64,000 bases of DNA from Actinomadura viridilutea (GCA_003001795.1 PVNI01000021.1:57137-121136), one strand, 5' to 3'; positions 1-8,743 are shown, numbered from the stretch's first letter. Notes: generated by a model from the sequence alone, not told the origin. Numbers and translations are program-made.

Positions 1-320
1 AGGCCGCGAGCCCAGCCGAGATCGGCGTGGCCCGATGTGACCGCCACCCGGGGGCCGAGATCCTCCGGCGCGACGGCCAGACCGGTCTCCTCCCGCAGCT
101 CCCGGACGGCCGCCTCGCGCAGGCTCTCGCCGCCGTCGACGCCGCCGCCCGGAGTGATCCAGTAGTGGCCGAGGTCGGGCCTGCCGGAGGCGCGCAGCAT
201 CCGGAACAGCAGGATGCGGCCGGAGTCGTCCACCAGCAGCACGCGCGCCGACCTGCGCCGGTAGCGCTCGTTCCCGTCGGCCGCGGATCCGGAGGCCGTG
301 TTCTCGGCGGCGCGCGTCAC
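1..320 (-). CDS. Nudix hydrolase (3' end outside the window)
   Basis: The first ~106 residues of a Nudix-fold pyrophosphohydrolase, which cleaves X-linked nucleoside diphosphates. An almost complete Nudix box lies at about residues 58-81: GGGVDGGES, then REAAVRELREETG, giving the GX5EX7REUXEE pattern whose glutamates bind Mg2+. The start is a GTG whose bases overlap the TGA of the upstream SRPBCC gene (GTGA), so the two are probably translationally coupled. The C-terminal part lies outside the window, so the substrate class cannot be judged. Confidence 0.9.
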   Translation of the reverse strand, partial: MTRAAENTASGSAADGNERYRRRSARVLLVDDSGRILLFRMLRASGRPDLGHYWITPGGGVDGGESLREAAVRELREETGLAVAPEDLGPRVAVTSGHADLGWARG

Positions 321-757
321 CGCGCGAGCTCGGAGTCGAGCTTGGCGAGCTGCTCGTCGTAGATGCGCTCCAGGCCGCGGGGCGCGAAGGTCCGCTCGAA
401 GAAGCCTTTGACGCCGCCCGCGCCGCTCCAGGTGGTGGTGATGCGGACGCACGTGCCCTCGCCCGCGGGGGAGACCGTCCAGGTGGTCACCAGCGAGGAG
501 TTGGCGTCGCGCTCGATCAGGGTGTTCTCGTCCGGGACGCTGACCGACATCAGGCAGTCGCGGACGCGCCTGCTGGTGGCGGCCAGCTTCCAGTGCACCA
601 CCGTGCCGTCGCCCTTGCCGCCCTTCCGCACCTCGTACTCGCTGAAGTGCCCGGTGAGCGTCCTGGCGCGCACGCCCTCGTAGTCGCCGATGGCGTCCAG
701 CACCCGCTGGGGGCTCGCGCCGACCGTCTTCTCGGCGGTCGCAGTGACCTGTCCCAT
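317..757 (-). CDS. SRPBCC (START-like) family protein
   Basis: A 146-residue protein of the SRPBCC/polyketide cyclase-like superfamily, a helix-grip fold that binds hydrophobic ligands. It begins GQVTATAEKTVGASPQRV, the usual first strand and helix ('V...A.P..V...I.D'), and ends in a long C-terminal helix (about residues 115-146) typical of the fold. The ATG at 757 was preferred over the in-frame ATG at 766 because a GGGGGAAG sequence lies about 9 nt upstream of it. There is no signal peptide. It overlaps the Nudix gene. The ligand cannot be deduced. Confidence 0.85.
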   Translation of the reverse strand: MGQVTATAEKTVGASPQRVLDAIGDYEGVRARTLTGHFSEYEVRKGGKGDGTVVHWKLAATSRRVRDCLMSVSVPDENTLIERDANSSLVTTWTVSPAGEGTCVRITTTWSGAGGVKGFFERTFAPRGLERIYDEQLAKLDSELAR

Positions 758-807
758 GCCCTTCATCTTCCCCCACACCGGCGGAAACACCGCGCGGCGC
801 GGATCGG

Positions 808-2115
808 CTACCTGCCGTCGGCGGCCCGCAGCATGTCGGTGCGGAGGGCGGCCAGCTCGCGGTCCATGACCTTGGGATCGGTCACCGCCCGGCGCAGCCG
901 CGACTGGATGGTGCTGGACACCTGGTCGTAATAGGGCGTGACGGGCCGGGTGCGGGCCCGGTCGATGCTGGTCCGCAGGATCGCGAGATGCGGATACGCG
1001 CGCTGCAATTGCGGGTTGTCGTACAGCGCCTTGCGGGTGGGGGCGACCCCGGTCTGGGTGAACAACGTCCGCTGGCTTTCGAAGCCGGTGAGGAATTTGA
1101 TGAAGCGGCGGGCCGTGGCCCGGTGCCGGGAGCAGCGCGACACGGCCAGGTTCCATCCGCCCAGGGACGACGACATCGGCAGCGGCGCCACCCCGAAGCG
1201 GCCCGCGACGCGCGATCCGCTGGAGTTCAGCACCTGGTACGCGTACGTCCAGTTGCGCATGAACAGCACCGACCCGTCCTGGAAGGCGCTCCGCGCGCCC
1301 TCCTCGTTGAACGTCAACGCCTCCTGCGGGATCCAGCCCTCGGCGACGCCCTGGGCCAGCCGGGAGATCCCCGGGCGCAGGGCGGACGGCTCGGCGAGGA
1401 TCTCCCCGTCCGGCCCGAGGACCTCCGCGCCGGTGTCCCAGAACGCCTCCATGGCGTTGACGGTGAACCCTTCGTACGCCCCCAACTGCGTGACGTAGCC
1501 CGCCATGTTGTTCGCCGGCGCGATCGACATGGCCTGACGGCGCAGTTCCGCCCAGCTGGTGGGGACCCGCGCCCCGGCGCGGTCCAGCACGTCCTTGCGG
1601 TAATAGAGCAACCCGACGTCCGACCGCAGCGGGATCCCCCACAGCTTGCCGTTGTAACTGGCGCCTTCGATGGGCCTGGGCAGGAACGCGTCGGCGTCGA
1701 ATTCCCTGCGGGAGAGCGGCACGATATAGCCCCACCGGGCGAATTCCGCCGTGCGGACGATGTCGATGGAGATGACGTCGTAGCAGACGTCCGGGCCCAC
1801 CGAGGCGTCCTCGTCCCGGTCGGCGGACGCGTCCTGGGCGTGCGCGACGAGCTGGGCGCGCTGGTCGTCGCTGTTCTCCGGCAGCTCCACCATCTCGACG
1901 CGCTCGTCGGGGTTCTGGTCGTTCCACTGGTCGACCAGCCGCTTGATCTGGCGGCCGCGGGTGGTGTCGCGGCTGTCGGCGAACACGATGCGGCCGACGC
2001 CGTCGTCCGCGCCGTCCTGCTCCGCGGACGTGCACGCCGCCGCGACCGCCATGGCCGCGGACGCGGCCGCCACCGCCGCCACCGCCCGGCGGACCGCCGG
2101 CGAAGCGAATCCCAT
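808..2115 (-). CDS. extracellular solute-binding lipoprotein (family 1)
   Basis: A 435-residue periplasmic-type solute-binding protein of the sugar-binding (MalE-like) family. A lipoprotein signal peptide ends in AVAAAC at Cys28, the expected lipidation site. The fold signature is clear: an early IVFADSRDTTRG strand, YDVISIDIVRTAEFARWGYI (the hinge region), YNGKLWGIPLRSDVGLLYY, and GGWNLAVSR. No permease or ATPase gene is nearby, so it may serve as a sensor or use a distant transporter. It lies 53 nt downstream of the cyclase-like/VWA fusion gene, which carries a second solute-binding fold. The ATG at 2115 has GGGAG 5 nt upstream. The ligand is unknown. Confidence 0.88.
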   Translation of the reverse strand: MGFASPAVRRAVAAVAAASAAMAVAAACTSAEQDGADDGVGRIVFADSRDTTRGRQIKRLVDQWNDQNPDERVEMVELPENSDDQRAQLVAHAQDASADRDEDASVGPDVCYDVISIDIVRTAEFARWGYIVPLSRREFDADAFLPRPIEGASYNGKLWGIPLRSDVGLLYYRKDVLDRAGARVPTSWAELRRQAMSIAPANNMAGYVTQLGAYEGFTVNAMEAFWDTGAEVLGPDGEILAEPSALRPGISRLAQGVAEGWIPQEALTFNEEGARSAFQDGSVLFMRNWTYAYQVLNSSGSRVAGRFGVAPLPMSSSLGGWNLAVSRCSRHRATARRFIKFLTGFESQRTLFTQTGVAPTRKALYDNPQLQRAYPHLAILRTSIDRARTRPVTPYYDQVSSTIQSRLRRAVTDPKVMDRELAALRTDMLRAADGR

Positions 2116-2168
2116 CACGACTCCCACGACTTCCACGCCCCTCGTCGTCGGCACGCGCGCGAACGGGC

Positions 2169-4589
2169 TCACGGCGGATTGCCCCACAGCCCGGCCGCCA
2201 CGCCGTCGAGCGCCTTGCGCATGGCGGTCATGTCGTCGATCGGATAGCAGGCGCCGCCGCCCGCCTGCGCGAGCTCCTCCAGGCCGTCCTCGCAGCTCCC
2301 GCTGTGGAACGCCAGGATGTAGAGGCGGACGGGCGGGCCGTCCGGCAGCTCGGCGCGCAGCCGGGCCGCCCGCTCGCGCGCGTTCCCGCCGTCGTCGGTG
2401 CCGTCGGCGATCACGATCAGCGCCTTGGTGGGCTCGTCGGCGGACCCCTCCTCCCGGGCGCCGCCGCTCCGGCGGAGTTCGCGGACCGCCTTGCGGATGG
2501 GCCCGTACAGGACGGTGCCGCTGCCGCCCGGCCGCAGCCGCACCTTGGCGAACCGGTCGTCCTGCGCGGGGTCGGGCGGCCCGAGCGGCACCTGCTCGCG
2601 GTGGTCGCGGCCCCCGTCCAGGTCGCGGGCGAACGTCCACACCCCGATCTGGTCGCGCGCGCCCATGAGCCGCCGCGACCGCCTGATCGCCGTCTCGGCG
2701 GCCGCCAGCCGGGTGCCGCCGGCGCCGGGGAACGAGGCGTCCATCGCCGGCGACACGTCCACGGCCATCAGCACTGCGGCGGACCTGCGGACCCGGTCCC
2801 ACGCCTCCAGCAGCGGCCCGTAGTGGATCTTTCCGGCGAGGTCCAGCAGCCGCGGCGTCACCAGCACGTCCTGCGGCGGATCCGGGTCCTGCCCGTGGAC
2901 GTCGTGGTACCCGGCCTCCCGCAGCCGCTGCTGGGCCTCGGGCCCGCGCAAGAAGGCGTACAGGTCGTCGACGACCCGGCGGCGCTCCGGGCTCATCGGC
3001 GGCGTGCGGTTGATCACGACGTACGGGTGGTCGAACAGGGGGGTCTCCCCCTGGACGGCGAACGTCAGCAGGTCGGGCTGGCCGGCGCCGGGCGGCAGCG
3101 GACAGCGGCCGTCGAGCGAGTCGCCCCTGCGGTAGTCGATCAGCGTCTTCTGCGAGACCAGCACCGCCGTCCGGTCGTGCAGGTCGCTGCCCGGCCGGGA
3201 CGCGCGCACCGCGCACAGCAGGCGCTCCGGCTCGTCGTCGTCGCGGGCGACCGCCTGCTCCACGGCGTGCAGCCGCTTGGCCGCCTCCGTGCCGTCCAGC
3301 GCCTCCTCGCTCAGCACGTCGCGGCCCAGCGCGGCCCGGTACAGCGCGGCCGTGGCCGCCAGGCCCGTGCTGGACGTGCGGGGATTGGCCCGGCCGAAGA
3401 AGTAGCCCCGCCGCGACCACGACAGCACCTCGTTCCAGGTCAGCAGCCTGTCGCCGCGGTCGAGCAGCCGCAGCTTCTCGGCCATGGGACGGGGCACGCC
3501 CACCACGAGGCGCGAGCCCGCGACGGACCCCCGGACGTCCAGCGTCACCGTGCCGACCCGCTGGGCGCGCAGCGCCTCCCGCAGCTGCTCGATCTCCAGC
3601 GACGAGTCGGGCAGCCACACGTCCGCCTCGTCGGACACCTCGCTGCCGGTGGCCTGCAGGGTCGTCGCCGCCGCCTGCTCGACGGTCGCCCGGGCCGGGC
3701 CGCGCGTCAGCCAGCCCTCCCTGATCGACTCCTCGATGCCGCCCGCGTGCGACGCCGTCACGACGTTGACGTCGGCGGCCCGGCAGCCGTCCGTCCCTTG
3801 GTGGTAGCCGCTTTCGAAGCTGTCGGTCAGGGCCTGGACCACCTGCGCCTTCTCCGGGGACACCCGCACCCGGACCTGCACCGGCGGACGGTCGCAGAAC
3901 GGCGGCCGGGGCTCCCCGGGGACCAGGCTGAGCAGCGGCAGCGCCACCGCGCCCACCACCGCGATCCCGCCGAGGCGGCGCGGCACTCCCACGCGGTGGC
4001 GGGGCGGCTCCGGCGCGGGGAACGTCCGCATCCACGCTTGCACCGGCCCGCGCCGTTTGAACGTCGCCGGCAAGGGCCGGTACTGCTCCGGATGGTTGGA
4101 GGGGCCGCCCTGTTTGACGACGTCGTTGAAGAACGACTCGGAGACGATGACGTTCAGCGGAGCGTTCGTCTTGTCGACCTCCGCCTTGAATTCGGGCGCG
4201 TCCAGCAGTCGGAAGGCGTCGTTGACCGCTTTGCCGGACACGCCGTGCGGGTCGTGGGCCACTTCTCCGGCGTGCATGGCGGCGCGCAGCCGGATGTGCA
4301 CGCCGACATTGGTGGTGGCGTTGTGCACGGCCAGCTCGCGGGCCAGATGCGGCAGCGCCTTCAGCAGCCGCACGGTGGGGACGGAGGCACTGATCAGAAT
4401 GAGCGCGCCGTCGCCGCGGTCCTCGCGGTGCCGCCGCCAGGGCGAGTACCAGGGCAGCAGGGCGCGCAGGAACGCCCGGCGCAGCGCGCGATACATGCCG
4501 TCCCGCGCCACGCGCTGATGAAAGTCGCTGGCCTGACTGGTGAAGTGCACCATGTCGACGCAGAAGATCGTGTGGTGGCGCGGTTCCAT
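2169..4589 (-). CDS. cyclase-like / solute-binding / VWA fusion membrane protein
   Basis: An 806-residue fusion. Residues 1-190 resemble a class III nucleotide cyclase domain: FCVDMVHFT (Asp12), RGDGALILI (Asp60), and GKAVNDAFRLL, which keeps the transition-state Asn123 and Arg127. The residues that normally select the purine (Lys and Asp of K..GD and D..G..VN) are changed. One hydrophobic segment at about 210-230 follows. Next comes a type 2 solute-binding fold (about 240-560, with YVVINRTPPMSPERRR and DLYAFLRGPEAQ). The C-terminus is a VWA domain (about 590-806) with a degenerate MIDAS, DVSPA instead of DxSxS, but with the SGT and ADGTD elements kept. The topology puts the cyclase part inside the cell and the rest outside. 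A GAAGG sequence 6 nt upstream supports the ATG. Whether it makes a cyclic nucleotide is unknown. Confidence 0.85.
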   Translation of the reverse strand: MEPRHHTIFCVDMVHFTSQASDFHQRVARDGMYRALRRAFLRALLPWYSPWRRHREDRGDGALILISASVPTVRLLKALPHLARELAVHNATTNVGVHIRLRAAMHAGEVAHDPHGVSGKAVNDAFRLLDAPEFKAEVDKTNAPLNVIVSESFFNDVVKQGGPSNHPEQYRPLPATFKRRGPVQAWMRTFPAPEPPRHRVGVPRRLGGIAVVGAVALPLLSLVPGEPRPPFCDRPPVQVRVRVSPEKAQVVQALTDSFESGYHQGTDGCRAADVNVVTASHAGGIEESIREGWLTRGPARATVEQAAATTLQATGSEVSDEADVWLPDSSLEIEQLREALRAQRVGTVTLDVRGSVAGSRLVVGVPRPMAEKLRLLDRGDRLLTWNEVLSWSRRGYFFGRANPRTSSTGLAATAALYRAALGRDVLSEEALDGTEAAKRLHAVEQAVARDDDEPERLLCAVRASRPGSDLHDRTAVLVSQKTLIDYRRGDSLDGRCPLPPGAGQPDLLTFAVQGETPLFDHPYVVINRTPPMSPERRRVVDDLYAFLRGPEAQQRLREAGYHDVHGQDPDPPQDVLVTPRLLDLAGKIHYGPLLEAWDRVRRSAAVLMAVDVSPAMDASFPGAGGTRLAAAETAIRRSRRLMGARDQIGVWTFARDLDGGRDHREQVPLGPPDPAQDDRFAKVRLRPGGSGTVLYGPIRKAVRELRRSGGAREEGSADEPTKALIVIADGTDDGGNARERAARLRAELPDGPPVRLYILAFHSGSCEDGLEELAQAGGGACYPIDDMTAMRKALDGVAAGLWGNPP

Positions 4590-4623
4590 GGTCGGCCTTC
4601 GGGGGTGGGCGTGGTGTGTGCAC

Positions 4624-6271
4624 GGCTTAGGCCGCCGCTCCTTCGACGAGCCTAGGGGAATAGCGGTGTGATCACCTTCTCACAGGTCGAGTTCTGCGGA
4701 AATGCGCCATGGTATTCCGAGGGACCGTGGCGGTGTGCGGATGGCCGGACCATTCGAAAAGGCGGGCATGGCCGTTGCGGAGGCGTTTCCGGTGCTCGCC
4801 GCGGATTCTTCCCGGTTCGTCAGTGCGCCATGTGCGTCGTGCCGAAGTCGGCCGCCGACAGCGCCGCGCCGCCGCGGTACCTCCCCCGCGTCCGGCGGCG
4901 TGCGGCCTGCGAACCGGCGTCGTGCGGCGGCTGCGTGCCTTGCGGTCGGGACGTGCGCGGCGGGGGCGCGTGAGATCATGAGCCGCGTCCGCGGGTCTCG
5001 GGACGACGTCTTCCGCAGGGCACCCATTCGTTCGCGTCCTCGCTGATCGGACACCTTCCGTGCATTGTCCACAGTCTGTGGACGAGATATTCGCGCCGAC
5101 ATGGGGATCGGCGCGAGCGGTGCACCGGCTTCGTGCGCCGGAGTATGCCGCCATTGGTTTCGTCGCTGGGATGGCACCGTCAGGTTCGTCCTGCGTTCCA
5201 CGAATACCACCGGGATTTGGAAACAGTTCGCCGGGCAGGGGAACGGGGCGCGTTCGCGGGCATGTCCGGCCCCGGCCACGGAGGCGGCTGCGCGGCGTGG
5301 GGCGGTCTGCCGCCTCAACGGCGCGGACGGTCGCGCGCGCCATCCCCGCCGGAGTCGGCCTTGACGGCTTGTAGATCTGTCCGCGTTTTCACGGTGTGTC
5401 GGGTGGATTCGGGAGGGGTGCTGCCGAGATCGTGGCGTCCACACCCACCTGAGCCTGGGGACCGGACTGGGGACAGGCGGTGTGTTGCGCCATCCACTCC
5501 TCACGCTGTGCTGTGGAGGGGATCCATCCACAGATTGTGCATGAGCGATTGCGCCGAGTGAACGGCGGCTCCATGTCTCCTGGTCACGGGGTTATCCACT
5601 GCGTGGATGAACGGGGTGCGGGCTGGGGGTAGAGGTGGGGAGGGAGCGTGGACGATCGCCTCCACGGTCGCCCCCAGGTTGTGCACCACAGTTATCCACA
5701 GGCTGTGGACGCCTGGGGATCGTCCACAGGTGATCATCTTCGTGGGACGGCTGTGCAAAACGCGGAGCGCCGACCGTGGAAAGCCCTGCGTTCTGGGGAT
5801 CGGCGTGTGGAGGGGCGGTGGTCGGTCGCCCGTGCGGGCAGGTCGCGGCCTGTGCACGACGTTATCCACACCCTGTGAATATCCACAGGCTCGGAGGCGG
5901 ATCACGAAGGAACGCGCCCGCGTCACCGTGTCGATGAGGCACGCTCCCCGCCCTTGTGCCCAAGGACGGCAGACCGTTCCCGTGTTCCGGCGCCCGAGAC
6001 ATGCACAGCCGCCCACACCCGCTGCCCCCACAGCGTCCGGCTGTTGGGCGCGGCGAGGCTGTTGAACGAAGGAGCGGCCCCGGCGTGAGCCGGCATCGAG
6101 CCGAAACCGTCCCGCCTGCGCGAGGAGACGAGAGGCGCGCGGAGGGGTGCGGGTGAGGGGTCCGGCCGGATCCGGACACGTAAAATCTCGGCGGTGCCGC
6201 GTCCGGCGTCCAAGCCCTGCGGGGCCGCGGATGCGAGCCTTCGAACCGCCCCGCGACAGCCCTCCAACCTG
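4624..6271. other. 1.65-kb gene-free region
   Basis: I see no credible gene here. Reading frames on both strands are arginine/proline-rich, lack ribosome-binding sites and match no family I recognise. The right half (5065-5887) is packed with DnaA-box-like sites and dyads, described separately. The flanking genes point away from the region on both sides, which suits a regulatory or replication-related locus. Confidence 0.6.
5065..5887. promoter_or_regulatory. cluster of DnaA-box-like 9-mers
   Basis: Exact boxes: TTGTCCACA at 5065-5073 and TTATCCACA at 5692-5700 and 5862-5870. One-mismatch boxes: TTATCCACT at 5592-5600, ATATCCACA at 5879-5887, TCGTCCACA at 5720-5728, and its complement at 5077-5085. 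Several sit in short dyads: GTCCACAG-T-CTGTGGAC (5067-5083), CTGTGGA/TCCACAG (5511-5533), ATCCAC-TGC-GTGGAT (5594-5608) and TCCACAG-G-CTGTGGA (5695-5709). TTGTCCACA is the high-GC actinomycete form of the box and TTATCCACA the general consensus. No dnaA or dnaN is in the window, so this is not the textbook oriC arrangement. A DnaA-titration or accessory site is possible. Confidence 0.55.
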
Positions 6272-6285
6272 CGAACATATGTTCG
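6272..6285. promoter_or_regulatory. LexA-type SOS box
   Basis: The perfect 14-bp palindrome CGAACATATGTTCG matches the actinobacterial/Bacillus-type LexA operator core CGAAC-N4-GTTCG. It lies 24 nt upstream of the DUF6504 ATG and just ahead of a plausible -10 element, TAGGGT (6295-6300), so bound LexA would block the promoter. This predicts DNA-damage induction of the downstream gene. Confidence 0.8.
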
Positions 6286-6309
6286 AGAAGGTGCTAGGGT
6301 GGCGGAACC

Positions 6310-6543
6310 ATGGGGCAGCTTCTCAACGAGCCGATCCGCACCGAGCACGACACCGCGGGACGGCTCACCGCGTACGAATGGCGGGGGGCGCGGTACGCCG
6401 TGGCCAAGGTGCTGAAGACCTACGCGGCGCCCCCGCATGGCACGGTCTACCGGGTGCGGGTCACCGGCGCCGACGGCGTGGCGGTCGTGGAGCTCGGCCG
6501 GGACGCCGACAACTGGCGGCTCCGGCACGTGTTCCCCGCCTGA
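6310..6543 (+). CDS. DUF6504-like small protein under an SOS box
   Basis: A 77-residue soluble protein. The central part, RGARYAVAKVLKTYAAPP, then GTVYRVRVTGADGVAVVELGRD and a final WRLRHVFPA, resembles the DUF6504 family. As far as I recall, that family is often found with the translesion-synthesis genes imuA/imuB/dnaE2 in actinomycetes. None of those genes is in this window. The perfect LexA-type palindrome in its promoter independently suggests a role in the DNA-damage response. The biochemical function is unknown. It is monocistronic, ending in a hairpin at 6747-6781. Confidence 0.8.
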   Translation: MGQLLNEPIRTEHDTAGRLTAYEWRGARYAVAKVLKTYAAPPHGTVYRVRVTGADGVAVVELGRDADNWRLRHVFPA

Positions 6544-6746
6544 CGCCCGCAGCCGACCGCAGGCCCGTGACGGCGCCGTCCGGACGCGGTGCGTGAGACC
6601 CGCGCGGGCGAAGCCCGCAGGGCACCGCACGAGCACGATTGCGACACCGCCGCCGTCGCGAGTCCGCGGGCGTGGCGGAGGCGGCCGGGACATCGTCCAC
6701 CAGCGACCGCCGAGGAACACGGCCTCCGCCGCTTCCAAGCACACGG

Positions 6747-6781
6747 ACGCCTCCGCTCCGGATGCACCGGGGCGGAGGCGT
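6747..6781 (+). terminator. hairpin terminator
   Basis: The 10-bp stem ACGCCTCCGC / GCGGAGGCGT (6747-6756 with 6772-6781) is followed by a short T run (TTTCG). It lies about 200 nt after the DUF6504 gene. The rest of 6544-7005 holds no gene. A TTGACA at 6863-6868 could be a -35 element for the next gene. Confidence 0.55.
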
Positions 6782-7005
6782 TTCGTCATGTCATGACAGC
6801 GGCATCGTGCGCGTCATCGATACCGCGGTGGCGCACGGTGTGGAGGCGACAGGTGTGGCGGCTTGACATGACATTTCGTCGCGTACCGAAGGATTCCTGA
6901 CGTATCACCGAAACGGCGTTCGCGACAGAATCGCCTGGGGCGTCCCAGGCTGAGCACCGCACGCGCCGGGCGGTGCGGTGCGCCGGGTACGGAGTGGAGG
7001 GGTCG

Positions 7006-7890
7006 GTGAGTCGCCGCGGTTGGGTGCTGTTCGCGCTGATGAGCGTTCTGTGGGGCGTCCCCTACCTGCTGATCAAGGTGGCGGTGGAGGACGTGTCGGT
7101 GCCGGTCGTGGTGTTCGCGCGCACCGCGCTCGGCGCCCTCGTCCTGCTGCCGGCGGCGATCAGGGTCGGCGGGTTCGACCAGGTGCGCCGCCACTGGCGG
7201 CCGCTGCTCGCGTTCGCCGCGGTGGAGATCATCGGGCCGTGGGCGCTGCTGTCGGACGCCGAACGCCGCCTGTCCAGCTCCATGACCGGCCTGCTGATCG
7301 CGGCCGTGCCGATCGTCAGCGCCGTCCTCGCCCGCGCCACCGGCGTCTCCGAGCGCCTCGGCCCGCTGCGCTGGTCGGGGCTGCTGCTGGGGCTCGCCGG
7401 CGTCGCCGTCCTCGCCGCTCCGCACGTGGGCGGCGCGGACGCCGCCCCGTGGCCGGTGGCCGAGGTGCTGCTGGTCGTCCTCGGCTACGCCACCGCCCCG
7501 ATGATCATGGCGCGTCGGCTGCGGGACGTGCCGAGCCTGCCGCTGACCGCCTCCTGCCTCGCCCTCGCCGCGCTGATCTACGCGCCCCCGGCGATCGCGA
7601 CCTGGCCCGCCGAGCCCCCCGCGGGCCGCGTCCTGGCGGCCCTCGGAGGGCTCGGCCTGGTGTGCACGGCCGCGGCCTTCCTCGTGTTCTTCGAACTCAT
7701 CCGGGAGGTCGGCCCGGCCCGCGCCATGGTGTTCACCTACGTCAACCCGGCGGTGGCCGTCGCGGCGGGCGTGCTGGTCCTCGGGGAGCCGCTGTCGGTG
7801 ACGATCGCGGCCGCGTTCGCGCTGATCCTCTGCGGCTCCGCCATGGCCACCGCCCGCCGCGGCTCACCGCGGCCTACGCCAGGGCGGTGA
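7006..7890 (+). CDS. EamA/DMT-family transporter
   Basis: A 294-residue inner-membrane protein of the drug/metabolite transporter superfamily, with about ten hydrophobic helices in two EamA repeats. The first repeat opens RRGWVLFALMSVLWGVPYLLIKVAV, where the WG..Y/F..K motif is typical. The second ends FTYVNPAVAVAAGVLVLGEPL, the conserved N-P...L.GE signature. It probably exports a small metabolite, but the substrate is unknown. The GTG at 7006 has GGAGGGG about 4 nt upstream. Its 3' end overlaps the convergent aldo/keto reductase gene by 17 nt. Confidence 0.9.
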   Translation: MSRRGWVLFALMSVLWGVPYLLIKVAVEDVSVPVVVFARTALGALVLLPAAIRVGGFDQVRRHWRPLLAFAAVEIIGPWALLSDAERRLSSSMTGLLIAAVPIVSAVLARATGVSERLGPLRWSGLLLGLAGVAVLAAPHVGGADAAPWPVAEVLLVVLGYATAPMIMARRLRDVPSLPLTASCLALAALIYAPPAIATWPAEPPAGRVLAALGGLGLVCTAAAFLVFFELIREVGPARAMVFTYVNPAVAVAAGVLVLGEPLSVTIAAAFALILCGSAMATARRGSPRPTPGR

Positions 7891-8743
7891 GTTCGGCGAT
7901 CTCGTCCTCGCTCAGCGAGATCGTCGCGGCCGCCAGGTTGTCCTCCAGGTGGGCGACCTTGGACGTGCCCGGGATGGGCAGCATCACGGGAGAGCGGTGC
8001 AGCAGCCACGCCAGCGCGAGCTGCGCCGGGCTGGCGTCGTGCCGCGCCGCCGCGTCCGCCAGCACCCCGCCCGGCTTGGCGAGCTCGCCCGTCGCCAGCG
8101 GGAACCACGGGATGAACCCGATCTTCTCGCTCTCGCAGTACTCCAGGACGTCCTGGTGCTTGCGGTCGGCGAGGTTGTACAGGTTCTGGACCGACGCCAC
8201 CTCGATGTGCTCGCGGGCGGCCCGGATCTCGTCCACCGACACCTCGGACAGCCCGATGTGGCGGATCTTGCCTTCGCTCTGCATCTCGCGCAGCACGCCC
8301 AGCTGCTCGTCCAACGGCACCTTGGCGTCGATGCGGTGCAACTGGTACAGGTCGATGCGCTCCAGCCGCAGCCGGCGCAGGCTCATCTCCACGCACTGCC
8401 GCAGGTACTCGGGACGCCCCACCGGCAGCCACTGCCCGGGCCCGGGACGGGTCAGACCGCCCTTCGTCGCGATCACCAAGCCCTCCGGGTACGGGTGCAG
8501 CGCCTCGGCGATCAGCTCCTCGCTGACGAACGGGCCGTAGGAGTCGGCCGTGTCGATGAAGTCGACGCCCAGCTCGACGGCGCGGCGCAACACCCGGATC
8601 GCCTCGTCGCGGTCGGCGGGCTCGCCCCAGATCCCCGGCCCGGTGAGCTGCATGGCGCCGTAGCCGAGCCGATGGACGGTCAAATCGCCGCCTATGGTGA
8701 ACGTGCCGCTGGCGGCCACGGGACGTGCGGTCGGGTCGCTCAT
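7874..8743 (-). CDS. aldo/keto reductase
   Basis: A 289-residue NADPH-dependent oxidoreductase with a TIM-barrel fold. The catalytic tetrad is visible: Asp and Tyr in FIDTADSYGP, Lys in IATKGG, and His in YQLHRID. The C-terminal PIPGTSKVAHLEDNLAA motif binds the cofactor phosphate. It is closest to the YajO/Tas-like bacterial aldo/keto reductases. The ATG at 8743 follows GGGGGA by 5-6 nt; a TTG at 8755 is an unlikely alternative. The gene is monocistronic and convergent with the EamA transporter. The substrate is unknown. Confidence 0.9.
   Translation of the reverse strand: MSDPTARPVAASGTFTIGGDLTVHRLGYGAMQLTGPGIWGEPADRDEAIRVLRRAVELGVDFIDTADSYGPFVSEELIAEALHPYPEGLVIATKGGLTRPGPGQWLPVGRPEYLRQCVEMSLRRLRLERIDLYQLHRIDAKVPLDEQLGVLREMQSEGKIRHIGLSEVSVDEIRAAREHIEVASVQNLYNLADRKHQDVLEYCESEKIGFIPWFPLATGELAKPGGVLADAAARHDASPAQLALAWLLHRSPVMLPIPGTSKVAHLEDNLAAATISLSEDEIAELTALA

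Noticed and set aside
2116..4623. Upstream extension of the solute-binding lipoprotein frame through the fusion gene
   Set aside because: It is Arg/Pro-rich noise. The lipoprotein signal peptide fixes the true start at 2115.
4680..5531. A 283-codon leftward open frame in the gene desert
   Set aside because: Low-complexity Arg/Pro/Ala content, no ribosome-binding site, no family, and it runs across DnaA-box dyads.
4624..6271. Calling this region the chromosomal origin oriC
   Set aside because: No dnaA, dnaN or other replication gene flanks it and I cannot compute GC skew. Only a DnaA-box cluster is supported.
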